A stretch of 64,000 bases of DNA from Balanoglossus misakiensis (lineage: Eukaryota; Hemichordata). Positions within the stretch are counted from its first letter, which is position 1, and the number at the start of each line of letters is the position of its first letter. The DNA lies in contig CM082580.2 of NCBI GenBank assembly GCA_040954595.2, positions 4,464,001-4,528,000 on the forward strand. Direction: 5' to 3'. Positions 50,101 through 60,753 of the stretch are shown in pieces. The notes beneath the pieces are model-generated. The model was not told where the DNA came from, searched no databases, and was given only the letters and a program-made list of their open reading frames with translations. The position numbers and the translations under genes were made by a program.

Positions 50101-53100
50101 CAGGTAATGGTTGTAGCTTGTCATCCATTATGACAATATGCACTCCAGGTAGTGCTTTCCCCACTGGACAGAACTTCCTGGGCTTTTCACCATCACCTGT
50201 CTTGTCATAGAAAACAAACAACAATCTTATAATGTATGTGGTTTTGTGTGAGCCCATTTCATGTGGAATCTGAGAACTTTGATTAGCAATCCCAACTGTT
50301 TGATTGCTTTTCAGAAAGCATGAGTGAGTGAAAGCCTAAATGCCATTTGTTCCAACTTGCTGTAAGGAGAACAAGAAAATACCCAAGTTAACAGTTCTCT
50401 CATCAACCTCACTACTGGCTACCTGTTGCATAGCTATATTTTATCAAGTATTAACATCTGGAAATGTTATATAGACCTACGTGTACATGTTCAAATATTA
50501 CGGCAAACAGGCTTTGTTGGAAGAAAATGTCAGTCCAGGTGTAGTGCCAGTCACGCCGTCTTTCTCAAGGATTCGGTTTCTGAATATGATTTGAACCAAA
50601 GTCAACAGCTGCTGAACAATTCTGTTTATATGTTTTAGAGAACATTACGTCACAGCAGACTTTACGTACGATAGACAATCCTTGTGTTAATGCACATGCG
50701 CGACCATGATGCATTGCAAGACGCCGACATTTTCAACTGTACTTGCTCTGTACTTGTTTGGTTATTGTTAATTGTCACATACAGTGATCGAACAAATGGA
50801 ATCATGTTATTATTTATGTTTGAGTCCAGTTATATGGTGCCAGATAATTGACCCCTTATTTACACTCTGTCAAAGTTTTGGCGCCATTGTGGGGGCATTC
50901 CTGTTTTCCTTTTCAAGATACAAATGAAGAACTCATAAATACTTTTTCAAGGAACACAAGCCATTGATATTCAAATTATAAGTTCAGTCAACATTATTCA
51001 GATGTTGCCATATGCGATACAAGCAATACTTGTTGACTCACATGCTGGTGGTGTTTTACAGAAAATGAAATCTAAAGAGAAGTTGAAAATGACATCTCAG
51101 TTAGATATTGATATATTTGTGCACTTGGAAAGGGATATACAAAAATTTTGCCTGTATCAGAATTTGAACAACTTGTTAAGATAATTGGGCAACATTCCAG
51201 AGAGCTTGGCATGTTCATATACCCAGTAGAAATATACATATTTCTGTGACCATTAATTTTCACATGTGGTTTTGTTTGTACTGTTGTTGTGCGTTTGTAT
51301 TCAAGGCTTCACTCAACTTACCCCACCATTGTACGTTCCACATGAAATATCTGCCACAGCTACGTCATGGCATTCTGAAATGCCATAGAGATTCAGTAGC
51401 TGTACCCAGGGAAGAGTCTTGGCCACCCTGTCTCGCAAAGCAGTGGTCACCACTTCACCACAAAACAAAATGACCCTGAACAATCCAAATGAAGTTTCGA
51501 GTTTAGTGACCGTGCATGCCATGGGCCTAGCATAATATTTTCTGAAAACTATATACCGGTAGATGCAAGATCATTGATACACTCCTTCCAAAAATATTTA
51601 TTTCTTGGGTTTGACATTTCAGCAGTTTCTGGAGTAGTTTCTGAACATTAGTCAAGCAGTCTTCTGCATACATTGTATATGTGTACCGGTATGTCCTAAA
51701 TATGATCCCCACTAACCTGAGAGTTTTTAGGGCACCTGCAATGTCTAAATCTTCCGTGTCAATGACCGCCTCCAACAATGATGGTGTAAGAGTAGTCCTG
51801 GTGATTTTGTGACGTTTTAAGAAGTCCACCAGCAAAGGAGGGTCATAAATTACATTAAATGGGATGATGTACATAGGAATTCCTATTAAAAGAAAAGGTA
51901 GTAGTCTAATTGTACCGATTTCACATGAGAACTTTCAGAGATTGTCTTCACAATGTACCATCTATTTCACCATGACAATGCCACAATGGCAGGAAAAAAA
52001 GTAGGGACGGTTTTGTTCTTATATTAACATACACATTCTTGAATGATGAAAACAATTCCTGGAGCTCTCTCAGGAATCGTCAAATGGCATCAGAGGTCGC
52101 TGTGGTGTGTGTACATGACAATTGCGCCATTCACTACAAGGTGAATCAGATGCCACATTGTCTGGAATATAGCAGAAATTACCTACCCTTCAAGATAGAA
52201 GGAAGCCAATCAAACTCAAAGGACACATTGCATGCCACTCTCTCATCAGGTTTGAATGGATAGTTCAGGTGTCTCATATGATAGGAGAACACAGCACCAC
52301 GATGAGGACACATGATACCTTATAAAACAAAGAAATGAATTGCTGGCACCTATAAATTTATAATTTAGTTTCTCCTAACTGCCACATGACAACTGAGATT
52401 TTCTCTTCATGAAGCCGAAGTTTGACAGCTTCATGGGTAGATTAGTTGTTCCTACATACTGAAATAGAACCTACTAGTAAGTGTTAACAAAAATTTTCCA
52501 ATAAAAAACTACTTCTTTGCAGACAACGTGAGTCACAAGTTGTGTGTATTGGATGGGGTATGCATAAATATTGATATTTTTGCCAGTATCATACAAAATG
52601 TATTTAAATATTCATGGGGTTTCTCTGTATGTATTTTAGACACAATTTTTAGTGGCCAAGTTGCATTGCTGGATTAAGCCATGGAGGTACTAGAGTACCT
52701 CCATGATTAAGCACAGTCCCTCAAGAAAGACAGTCGGGAATCGCCTATTGTTCGGACATGTGAACGAGAGGATTAGCTGTGGGATGCTCATAATTGTCAC
52801 GTGACCGTCTTAGAATTGCGTCAAGTAAGCCTCGCTCGCTCTTCTTCTTTAAACATTTTTTTCCAAAGTTAACTCCACTATCGCGTTATTTCTTCAATAC
52901 AAATCACCTCAGTGCAAGATATCGATTTATTGGTTGTCTCACCCTACTCAATGGCTAGTCGAAACGAAGTCTTATTGTTACCTTTAGGCTTTCCCGTTGT
53001 TCCAGATGAGTAGACGGTATAGGCCAGATTGTCCAAGGTCATCTTAGGTGGACCGTCAAATGGGGGATGCTTGCTGTTTTCGGTATGCAGTCTCTCTGGC

Positions 53101-54788
53101 CAGTTCTCATCCAGGATCACCACACAATTTGTATCTAGAATGGCCACGATTAAAATTTCATGACACACAAAAAGTACTCGTAGCCTACATAACAAAAGTG
53201 TTTAAGGGAGCCGGGATTTATTCCCAGGTATAGAACAAATTACAGTCTACCATGAATTTCTGTAAAAACGCAGTGATTTATAGTTAGCTGACGCCACCAC
53301 AAAACAGAAAAAAGGGATGACGTGTGCGCTGACCAGTGACCAGAAAGCTTTCATTATTCAGCCATTGGATGACTTCTCACCTTTAACGTTCTTTGCCATA
53401 ACGTCGTTCGTGATAACAGCAATTGGCTGGGAGTCTTCCAGGACTGATGAAAGCAAGGGAGGTGGATAGGCGATATTTATGGGCAGGTATGCACCACCTG
53501 TTGATGGAAATTTTGGTGGAGTCATATTAGAATATGAAACATATTTTGTTTCTTTCCATATTTGGAATGTGCGAGTACTTCTAGAGATTGTTTAAACGCT
53601 TGCTCTGGGGACCATTTCATTTATAACCACTGTTACCAGCAAATAATGTTCTGCAGAAGTATTTTAATTGGACTCATTCTTATTAATTTTAAAATAAAAA
53701 AATGGAGTTCATATTATAATTCTTTTAAAAAATAAAACCGAGGGTGAGTATACCAATAGCACCAGCACAATTCACTCTATATACTCTATACTGGTATTCA
53801 CATGCCTGTGGTAACGGAAACAAACAAGTATGCACAGCAAACCATCCAGGCCAAGATGATGAGTGGTGGGTTGTAGGAACACTCTCGTTTGCAACGATGG
53901 CATAATGTCAACAAAGACGAGATTTTTATTTTCCTTGGGCTGACTATTGCCATGGGTCTAGTCAGGAAACCTAACCTTGATCAGTACTGGTCAACAAGTG
54001 ATGTGCTGACAACTCCTTTCTTTCGAAAGTACATGTCAAGAAACCGGTAATAATGTTTTTTTCCTGCATCATGTTTACAAATGACAAGGCCTTGATAAGA
54101 CATGTTGTAAGGAATGCAGTTCTATTTCCTATACAGTACTTATGGTCTTTGTTATGTAATTTTGTTTTACAAAGAAGAGGAGGAAACAATTTATTTTATA
54201 ACATATATTTCTTATAACAATATGTTGTCAAATGCTATGGTAATGTAGAAAGAACCCTATGTGTGTTGTAATGATCAAATAAGGTAAATTTCCAGAATTT
54301 TCCACTTTTTAAAGGAATTTTCCCATTTTATGGTTACTGTGGTTACCAGAAATAGAAAATAATAAAGTATTATATGTGTCATCAATGAAACTGACTATTT
54401 TGAATGCAAAATAACTTTAATGCAGGTATAGTAGAATGCTGCGTTGATGCAAAAACAGATGCTGCAGACTTGACATGTGCGCAACATTTTAGGGGACCCC
54501 ATGGAGTAAAATTAGGCCAGCCTGTTCATGTGAGATTACCTCACCTGCTTTCAGGATTGCAACGTGAGCCACCGTGTATTCAATGCATTTCCCCATGTAG
54601 ATGCCAACCATGGAGTCTGGGACCACTCCGAGAATGCGCAGATACGTGGCCAGACAGTCTGTCAGCGCATCCAGTTCACCAAAAGTGAGCTTTCTGCCAT
54701 CGTCAGATACGACTGCCACAGCACCAGGTGTTAGTTTGGCCTGGCGAATGAACATCTCGTGGATGAGGCCTTGTGATTCATAATCCAT
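42644..54788 (-). CDS. NRPS-like A-PCP-thioester-reductase gene, 19 exons, one apparent frameshift
   Basis: Minus-strand exons in order: 54788-54545, 53497-53381, 53134-52982, 52318-52187, 51882-51717, 51475-51322, 50200-50084, 49428-49209, 49079-48883, 48537-48346, 47916-47773, 47162-46958, 46333-46171, 45267-45206, 45078-44939, 44422-44256, 43713-43488, 43322-43176, 42806-42644. All phases agree except one extra base in 49428-49209. About 1035 residues if corrected. Such enzymes (alpha-aminoadipate reductase Lys2, carboxylic acid reductases) adenylate a carboxylic or amino acid, load it on a phosphopantetheine arm and reduce it to an aldehyde with NAD(P)H. The substrate is unknown. No signal peptide, so probably cytosolic. 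Convergent with receptor B. Confidence 0.9.
44028..44039. repeat. Poly-C tract
   Basis: C homopolymer in an intron of the A-PCP-R gene. Confidence 0.95.
47773..48537 (-). CDS. Peptidyl carrier protein (phosphopantetheine) domain
   Basis: Exons 48537-48346 and 47916-47773 meet at the attachment site. NFVDLGG|HSLLAARLLS gives the LGGHS motif, with the Ser that carries the 4'-phosphopantetheine. It is preceded by EKTLSMLWSDIL and followed by VTVKDLLEHSTIAAMARLI, a standard carrier helix. Confidence 0.9.
48883..54788 (-). CDS. Adenylation (AMP-binding) domain
   Basis: Nine exons. Visible core motifs: LTFGELD and LKAGGAYLPIN (A2 region), YSSGTTGKPKG (A3 phosphate loop), LLNLYGISECHDVA (A5), LYKTGDWG (A7), and GELEVCGRCDSMVKIRGYSVE (A8, carrying the frameshift just before it). 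SGKLDKRAL (A10) is in the next exon. The start at 54788 (MDYESQGLIHEMF) follows the usual N-terminus; an upstream non-coding exon cannot be excluded. Confidence 0.9.
52673..52712. repeat. 26-bp palindrome flanked by 7-bp direct repeats
   Basis: ATTAAGC, then CATGGAGGTACT-AG-AGTACCTCCATG, then ATTAAGC. The 12-bp arms are perfect and the flanking heptamers look like a target-site duplication. Intronic. Confidence 0.85.
53880..54052 (+). pseudogene. piggyBac-type transposase fragment
   Basis: Plus-strand frame at 53883-54050 reads SRLQRWHNVNKDEIFIFLGL, then TIAMGLVRKPNLDQYWST and TPFFRKYMSRNR. This matches the conserved N-proximal block of piggyBac (DDE_Tnp_1_7) transposases. The rest of the gene is absent, so it is dead. 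It lies antisense in the first intron of the A-PCP-R gene. Confidence 0.75.
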
Positions 54789-56642
54789 GGTAGATATCTG
54801 TACCGGTAGATTAAAATGGCATAAATTTTCCACTGGTAATAAATATCATCTATTATACATCTGGCACCGAGAACAATAGAATTTAGCGTGCACTAAAAAA
54901 GCCATACGGAACGGGACATACGGAAAGCTTGTTAAATACGTCTTAAGTTTCAAGGCGCCCTGCAGACGGTTTCAAGACACCCCCACTCCAACGCACGTAA
55001 ACAAAAAAGAAAGATGGCTGTTCACTGAGTCAACTGAGCAGTTTACGATCGATTGTATCAGCATTTGGGGCTTTTTGAAAGCCAAATTCAACACAAGAAC
55101 TAACGGAGATGTAAGATGTATAATAATAAGGTTATTACAAAAATACCGCAAAGTATGCACTCGGACATTAGCGACGCTAATCACAGTCTTGCTGATTCTG
55201 TAAACATCTCAAGTGGTTTTACCAGATTTTGGTAAGTAGCGGAGAACAGTCGAACCTCTTATGTCTGTCAATCAAATTAGCGTCGAGTCCACCTGATGTT
55301 CTATAAGCGTACATACCACGTTATATCGCGATCTTGTGTGTGCTTCTAGATGTTCTATAAGTAGGTTACCCCCACCCCTCGCCTTCCTCATGATATTCAT
55401 ATCAAATATATGTGTACAGTCGCTTTGCCTTGCGGCATGTCGTACGCAGTATGAAAGTTCCACTCTTATCGACGGGCACAGCAACCGCCATATAGTCTAC
55501 GCATCGCCCTCTGCTACGGGTCGGGCGATACCAGGCGCTAATGTCCTTGTGCATACTTAGTGGTATTTTCGTAATAACCTCATAATAGTCTACTGTTAGA
55601 GACAAATACTGCAAGCCTCTTTCTAGTATTTTAATATGCTGGCAAATATTTTCAGTCTTGACAGTGATTTTGGAATTTTAACTTTACTGGTAATATCTAA
55701 CCATACTTTTTAAACTGATAAAAATAAATATTGTAATACTCTACATTAATGTTTACATCTACCGGTAGAACAGACTAAAATAGTTAAGAAAGGCAAAGTT
55801 TAATGAGTACAGACCAACGAAGCCTGTGAGTACAAATTTAATGTACTGTTGAGAGGATGAAAATTGAATGAGTTGCGACAAAACTAAGGTCAATGAATCT
55901 ATAGCCACCTAAAAATAGAAAGCATCAGTCAAACAATACCAGTATAAAGGTAAGCCCGCACCAGAATGCAGAAGGACTCTGTGTGCCCCTTTTGTATATG
56001 CTTTGTACAGTTCGTACTGAAACAGAAACTCACACATCATCATAAACACTGTGCCATTCACTTTGAATGAAATGCATTAGTTTGACTGATTGAGTTATTA
56101 CTAATTTGCGTCTATCCGAGAGTGTGATACACATTTTACCAGAGCTTGTGGTGTGACCTTTTGTTTATAGTGGGGGTCATTTCATTTTTCTATTTGAAGC
56201 CAAAATTCAAGAAATTCATACTGCTACATGTTCAAGGGAAAAAAAAACAATGGGATATGCTAATATTTCAAGTATAGTTTGTGTGGCTCAATTGTCTGTG
56301 AAGATTGCAAAGTTTCTTTATTTAGATACAATTCTGGTTATTTTTGTTTCCTGCTGGACAACTGTTCCCTGTAAACATTGCAAAATGTCTATCCTTAGAT
56401 ACAATTCTGGTTATTTTTTGCGCAAGTTAAGCTCACTTTTTTACATGAAATATAGGAGAATACCCCAGTGGTGTGTTGCATTATCTGCTGGTAGTATGAT
56501 GCACTTACGGAGTATGATTGGACTAAACATGGTACTGGAATTACCTGAATTTCTTGCATGGAAACCTAACCAAAATGATGTCATTCATTAAGTCCCAAAC
56601 CCTGCCAATGTATTTTATTCACCAGAGATAGAACAGTCAACA
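54789..56642. other. No gene seen (upstream of the A-PCP-R gene)
   Basis: Must hold the promoter of the minus-strand gene. No clear TATA box. Short frames only. Confidence 0.45.
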
Positions 56643-56841
56643 TACTGTAAAATGGGGTATTTTCTCGAGTAATAAATTTTCGCGAAATATGCAAAAGCCA
56701 AAAACACATGAAAATAAAAAGTTGCATAAAATGTTTTTTTCAGAGATAATGATGCAGTAAATAAAATCAGAGAATGCGAAAATTAATCCATGAGTAACAG
56801 TTGCATTTTTTGATATTGCGAAAATACCCCGTTTTACAGTA
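56643..56841. mobile_element. MITE with 22-24-bp terminal inverted repeats (199 bp)
   Basis: TACTGTAAAATGGGGTATTT at the left and AAATACCCCGTTTTACAGTA at the right are inverted repeats with one mismatch. No coding capacity. Possible TA target duplication. Confidence 0.85.
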
Positions 56842-57858
56842 TTCCACTGTCCCATTCACCAACTTATACATGTAATTCAACGTCAAGCAATTTTTAACTT
56901 TGCGTTTAGCCGGCTTCAATGATAACTTGCCAGTACCATATGCCTTGGCGCTAACTGTTTCACAGAGTCCTAAATTAAATTAACACACACAAATTTTCAC
57001 AATATGTAGCGAACCCATTGTGTACATTTTCCCCTTGAAAAGACAGTCTGTTGAACATAAGGCTCATAACTTACCCTCCTTTAGGTATCTTGCCACAGAA
57101 AACACGATGTTGAGCTGCTCAAGGTTTCATTAATTATGTGCTATCTATGACACGCCTCACGAGTAAAATATTGGCGGGTCTATTTGCATGACATTACCAA
57201 ACAACAGAGAGACACAATAGTAATTATATTATACCATTCTACCATTCTGATTGGACGAGAGCTAAATCCAGCGATGGTAAAATACTGTTTTACCACTGCT
57301 GGCAGCGGTAAAACGGGCCCAGCTGAACTAGCATGAAAGTGTGATGTTAAACCACAGTCGCATGGGGTTAAACCAAATAACTAAAATAAAAACACTGTTG
57401 AATTTACGGACGATTTATTTTGGAACTGCTTTGTGGGAATATTTGTAACTTTGCCATGCGTGATGCCCGTCTTGTCACTTTTTGTCGTCTGCTTCATGTT
57501 TAATGCTCGATCCCGGGCGCCCTTGTTTATATTCACAGTCACCATGTTGGTTCGCGTTCGTAACTGCTTTTTTACGACGTTTTTTTAAGGAAATGATACT
57601 GAGCTGTGGCTTTAATCAATTCTAAAATTATAATGTCAATTAGGGTATATTCAATTTATACATGTATCTGCACATCAGCGTTAAAATTAGGACTTGCATA
57701 TGCCTAGGAATATCGTGATGCCAATATAGACATACATATAAAATATAAAAATAATGTCCCTTTGTTTATAAGCATTTGCAGTGAACACATGATAGACACC
57801 ATGTCACAAGGATATTCAGTCTTCTCCTTTAGTGATTGCTATTTCCTGAACTGTATCA
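56842..57858. other. No gene seen
   Basis: Intergenic. Around 57230-57310 there is a repeated ACCATTCT and an ATTGG box but no coding signal. Confidence 0.45.
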
Positions 57859-58720
57859 GTGACAGAGCAACCATTGCAGCCAATCCACTGGATGCGTGCA
57901 TGGGATGTCAGACCCGATGATGTCGTCATTGTAACATTTCCCAAGTCCGGCACGTACTGGATGTTGAAGGCAATCAGTGTCCTATACGCAGATTTGAATT
58001 TTCTGGCGCCGGAAACCAGGAAAGCGATCACCCTTGATGCACTGTACACCATTCCAGACAAATTGCCCACTCCATATGCTGGATTCGTGGAGGCAGCCAA
58101 GATGTCGCTTCGTCAGATGGCATCACCAAGGTTACTATACTGTAATCTGCCGCCTCAGTTTTTTCCAACATCATGGAAAAGAGGCGATAGAAAATGTTAG
58201 GTCATTTACATAACTCGTAATCCGAAGGATGTTTGTGTGTCCCAATATGTGCACACGAAAGCCATTCCTTGGTATGGAATGGATTTCAATTGGAATGAAT
58301 GGGTTGGGGTTTTCATCGAAGGCAGAGTGTGGACGGGACCATGGTTACAGCATGCAGTGGTGGGTTGGAAGAAATACGGTCTACAAGACAACGTGTTACA
58401 CATCACATTTGAAGACATGAAAAAAGATTTAAAGTCTGTGCTGAGCAATATTGCAGAATTCTTGGGCCGTCCCAAGTCAGAGGAAGAAATTGGGCGAGCG
58501 GTGGAATGCTGTACTTTTGAGTAGAGGTGAAGAGTTCTACAGGAAATACGCGATGGCCGGAGGCAGTGAATCCTTTGCAGAAGGTGCGCGCCATGCTCGC
58601 AAGGGGTATATAGTCGGTGACTGGAAGAACCATTTCACTGTCGCACAGAATGAATTGTTTGATCGATAAATCACAGAAAAGGCCAAGAAAAAATGGACTG
58701 AAACTCGTTTACCAAATGTA
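57859..58720 (+). pseudogene. Intronless cytosolic sulfotransferase pseudogene
   Basis: Sulfotransferases move sulfate from PAPS to hydroxyls or amines. DDVVIVTFPKSGTYW is the 5'-phosphosulfate loop, VIYITRNPKDVCVSQYVH the 3'-phosphate site, FEDMKKDLKSVL and ARKGYIVGDWKNHFTVAQNE the C-terminal motifs. Defects: an in-frame TAG at 58198-58200, a frameshift near 58505-58525, and a TAA at 58667-58669 followed by homologous sequence (ITEKAKKKW). The KTHLP catalytic histidine region reads YCNLP. No introns are seen, so it may be a retrocopy. The N-terminus is incomplete. Confidence 0.8.
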
Positions 58721-58839
58721 ATTAATTCTAAATATGTTTGTGGCATTTTTCTTTTTTCATTATTGTTGTAATTAATATGTTGTCAACCCTGGGTTTAAAT
58801 TTGATTAAAATTAAATAATCCTAGTATTATGTGACGCGT

Positions 58840-59402
58840 TTCATTCGGCGTCTTGCTTAGTCATGTGAGACACAGTGTTCAGCGAACGCGTCGCCCCACT
58901 CTGTCAGCGCTGCGAGAGCCCCCATTCTCGAGAGTCGAGCGTGATCAGAACGTAACGTTGTTCGATTTTGTTTTCCACTCGAACGCTACCTATCTTCACC
59001 TTTCCATAATTATTTTCACTTTAAAGCATTGTTGTTACACTAACACAGAAATAAACGCGAGTTTCTTCCAAATCAAAATCTAATGATATATAATTCGGAG
59101 ATCAGTCCGAAAGTTGCCGAAGTAAACAATCGAAATAGCGAATGAATGGAATATTTCTAACGGCGCGCTATACGCCACACAGCGAACGCTTCTTCGATTG
59201 GCCGTTATCTTCTGTCGTCACTCTGGCGCGGACAGTTCTTTATCACTGATTGGTCTAAAGTTGGTTACCACGGACGACGTGGCCGTTGCTGTGTTGGTCT
59301 TGTACATACAACGGCGTTACCATACAGTCTGTCGTTGTCGTCAATCGTAGTGCAGGCTCTGTCACCAGAGATGCCGAAAAATCGCTGATTTTATGCGAAA
59401 AA
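58840..59402 (+). promoter_or_regulatory. CpG-rich promoter-like block with inverted CCAAT boxes and a possible first exon
   Basis: CpG is much denser here than elsewhere in the window (for example GAACGCGTCGCCCC, GGCGCGCTATACGCC). ATTGG boxes lie near 59200 and 59250. A GTAAGTAAG donor at 59404 follows ATGCGAAAAAAG (ATG at 59393). This suggests a transcription start running rightwards. The gene body is not identified. Confidence 0.4.
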
Positions 59403-60368
59403 AGGTAAGTAAGCCTATGTCAAAATGTTTAAACAGATGGCCAGCATACTCAATAGGCTTAGAACGTTTTGACATCATAGAAATTTCATTTCGGGGGTTT
59501 GTAAAAAGCGTTTCTTGTCTCCTGAAAATACGGAACGCGGTACGTGGCAGAGCCGACCTCACAACTGCACTTGGTAGTGATTGCAAATCTATTCTAAGTT
59601 CACGTTACGATAGGACTTCGCCGATATGATCTTAGTCTTTCGGTGACATGACAAAGATATACATGTATATTTTTTCCGCCTGCTAAAATTCTGATCTATA
59701 TTGTAGGCCTACAGAGCGTGATCATAACGTTTATATGTTCAGGTTTGGCAAGTTAAAATGAATGTCTGAAGAACCCGACACTATATATAACATTTACAAT
59801 ATAACTTTACAATCAAATTAAATCGTTGAATATATAAACGCGCGAAAAGAAACTACGTCATCATGTTTTGCATATTACTGCATCCTCGTCTTATCACGAC
59901 TTCATGTCTATGTTTGAATGTTCAAGTATGATGATCTAGCACGAAGCTTTCTAGCGAAGTGGCAGTACCGTGGGTTTTGTTATTTTACGTGGCTACCGAA
60001 TTTCACTGCTTATAGATAAAATGTATTTGTAAAATTATTCTAAATTATGTGGTTTTATATGTTTACTGCTGTTTCCGCGAGGCATTCTATTCTACATTTT
60101 GACTGTTCGGACGGGCGTTCTAGATATATCGTGTTCCACACCCAGGCGTTCACGCGCTGTTCACTGTACACGCGGTATCAATGTTCTGCATTCAGACCTG
60201 ATAGCGCGCCATCCGCACATTTCTAAAAAAATATGGAGTCATCCGAACCTGCGCGGAATCAGTTCTCAGTTTACGTTCGCTCATAACAAGTTCAGTAGAC
60301 CCTAATTTGAGTAAAGCCAAACAAATTTTACGGACGTACGTTGATGATTTAGTCGCATACTGGATTGG
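59403..60368. other. No gene seen
   Basis: Could be intron of the transcript that starts near 59400. No coding signal. Confidence 0.4.
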
Positions 60369-60474
60369 ACTCACCATTGGCTAGTCTGGTTCCCTGCCCC
60401 AATCCCACCGCTTTCCCTTTAGCGTAGCGCAGCCAGCGGTGGGATTGGGGCAGGGAACCAGACTCACCATTGGC
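60369..60474. mobile_element. Foldback insertion: perfect 30-bp arms, 13-bp direct repeats
   Basis: 60383-60412 is the exact reverse complement of 60435-60464 (arms begin AGTCTGGTTCCCTG), with a 22-bp spacer. ACTCACCATTGGC occurs at 60369-60381 and 60462-60474, like a target duplication. Confidence 0.9.
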
Positions 60475-60681
60475 CTCACGAATTACGTAATATAACACGA
60501 GAAGAGATAGTGCACGTGTCAATCATAGAAAAATGAGACCTAAATTCAGTTTTCTAAGATCTCGTTTGTATGCTAAAAGCTATATAGACATGGGATCTGA
60601 CAACGAGTTTGATAACAATTCTAAAAAACTTTTTACACTTTGTTTTTTTTCAGAACCGAAAAAAAATTGCACTCAAACATA

Positions 60682-60753
60682 ACAAAATGTTTTGTGTTCT
60701 TTGTCGTTGCTGGTTTTTGTGCCAGCATCACAAAGAACACAAAATGTCTTTGT
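60682..60753. repeat. 72-nt hairpin
   Basis: TTTTGTGTTCTTTGT at the left pairs with ACAAAGAACACAAAA at the right, extended by GCTGG/CCAGC next to an 8-nt loop. It is pre-miRNA-sized but also typical of a foldback relic. It lies 31 nt downstream of a TTTTTTTTCAG acceptor. Confidence 0.7.

Noticed and set aside
54404-54688. 94-codon plus-strand frame
   Set aside because: Antisense of the first adenylation-domain exon, with no domain of its own.
42644-54788. Bacterial origin or contamination of the NRPS-like gene
   Set aside because: Eighteen introns with canonical GT-AG ends and AT-rich composition like the neighbours show it is a resident animal gene.
57859-58200. Functional sulfotransferase gene using a GTG start
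   Set aside because: Animal genes do not normally start at GTG, and homologous sequence continues past two stops and a frameshift.
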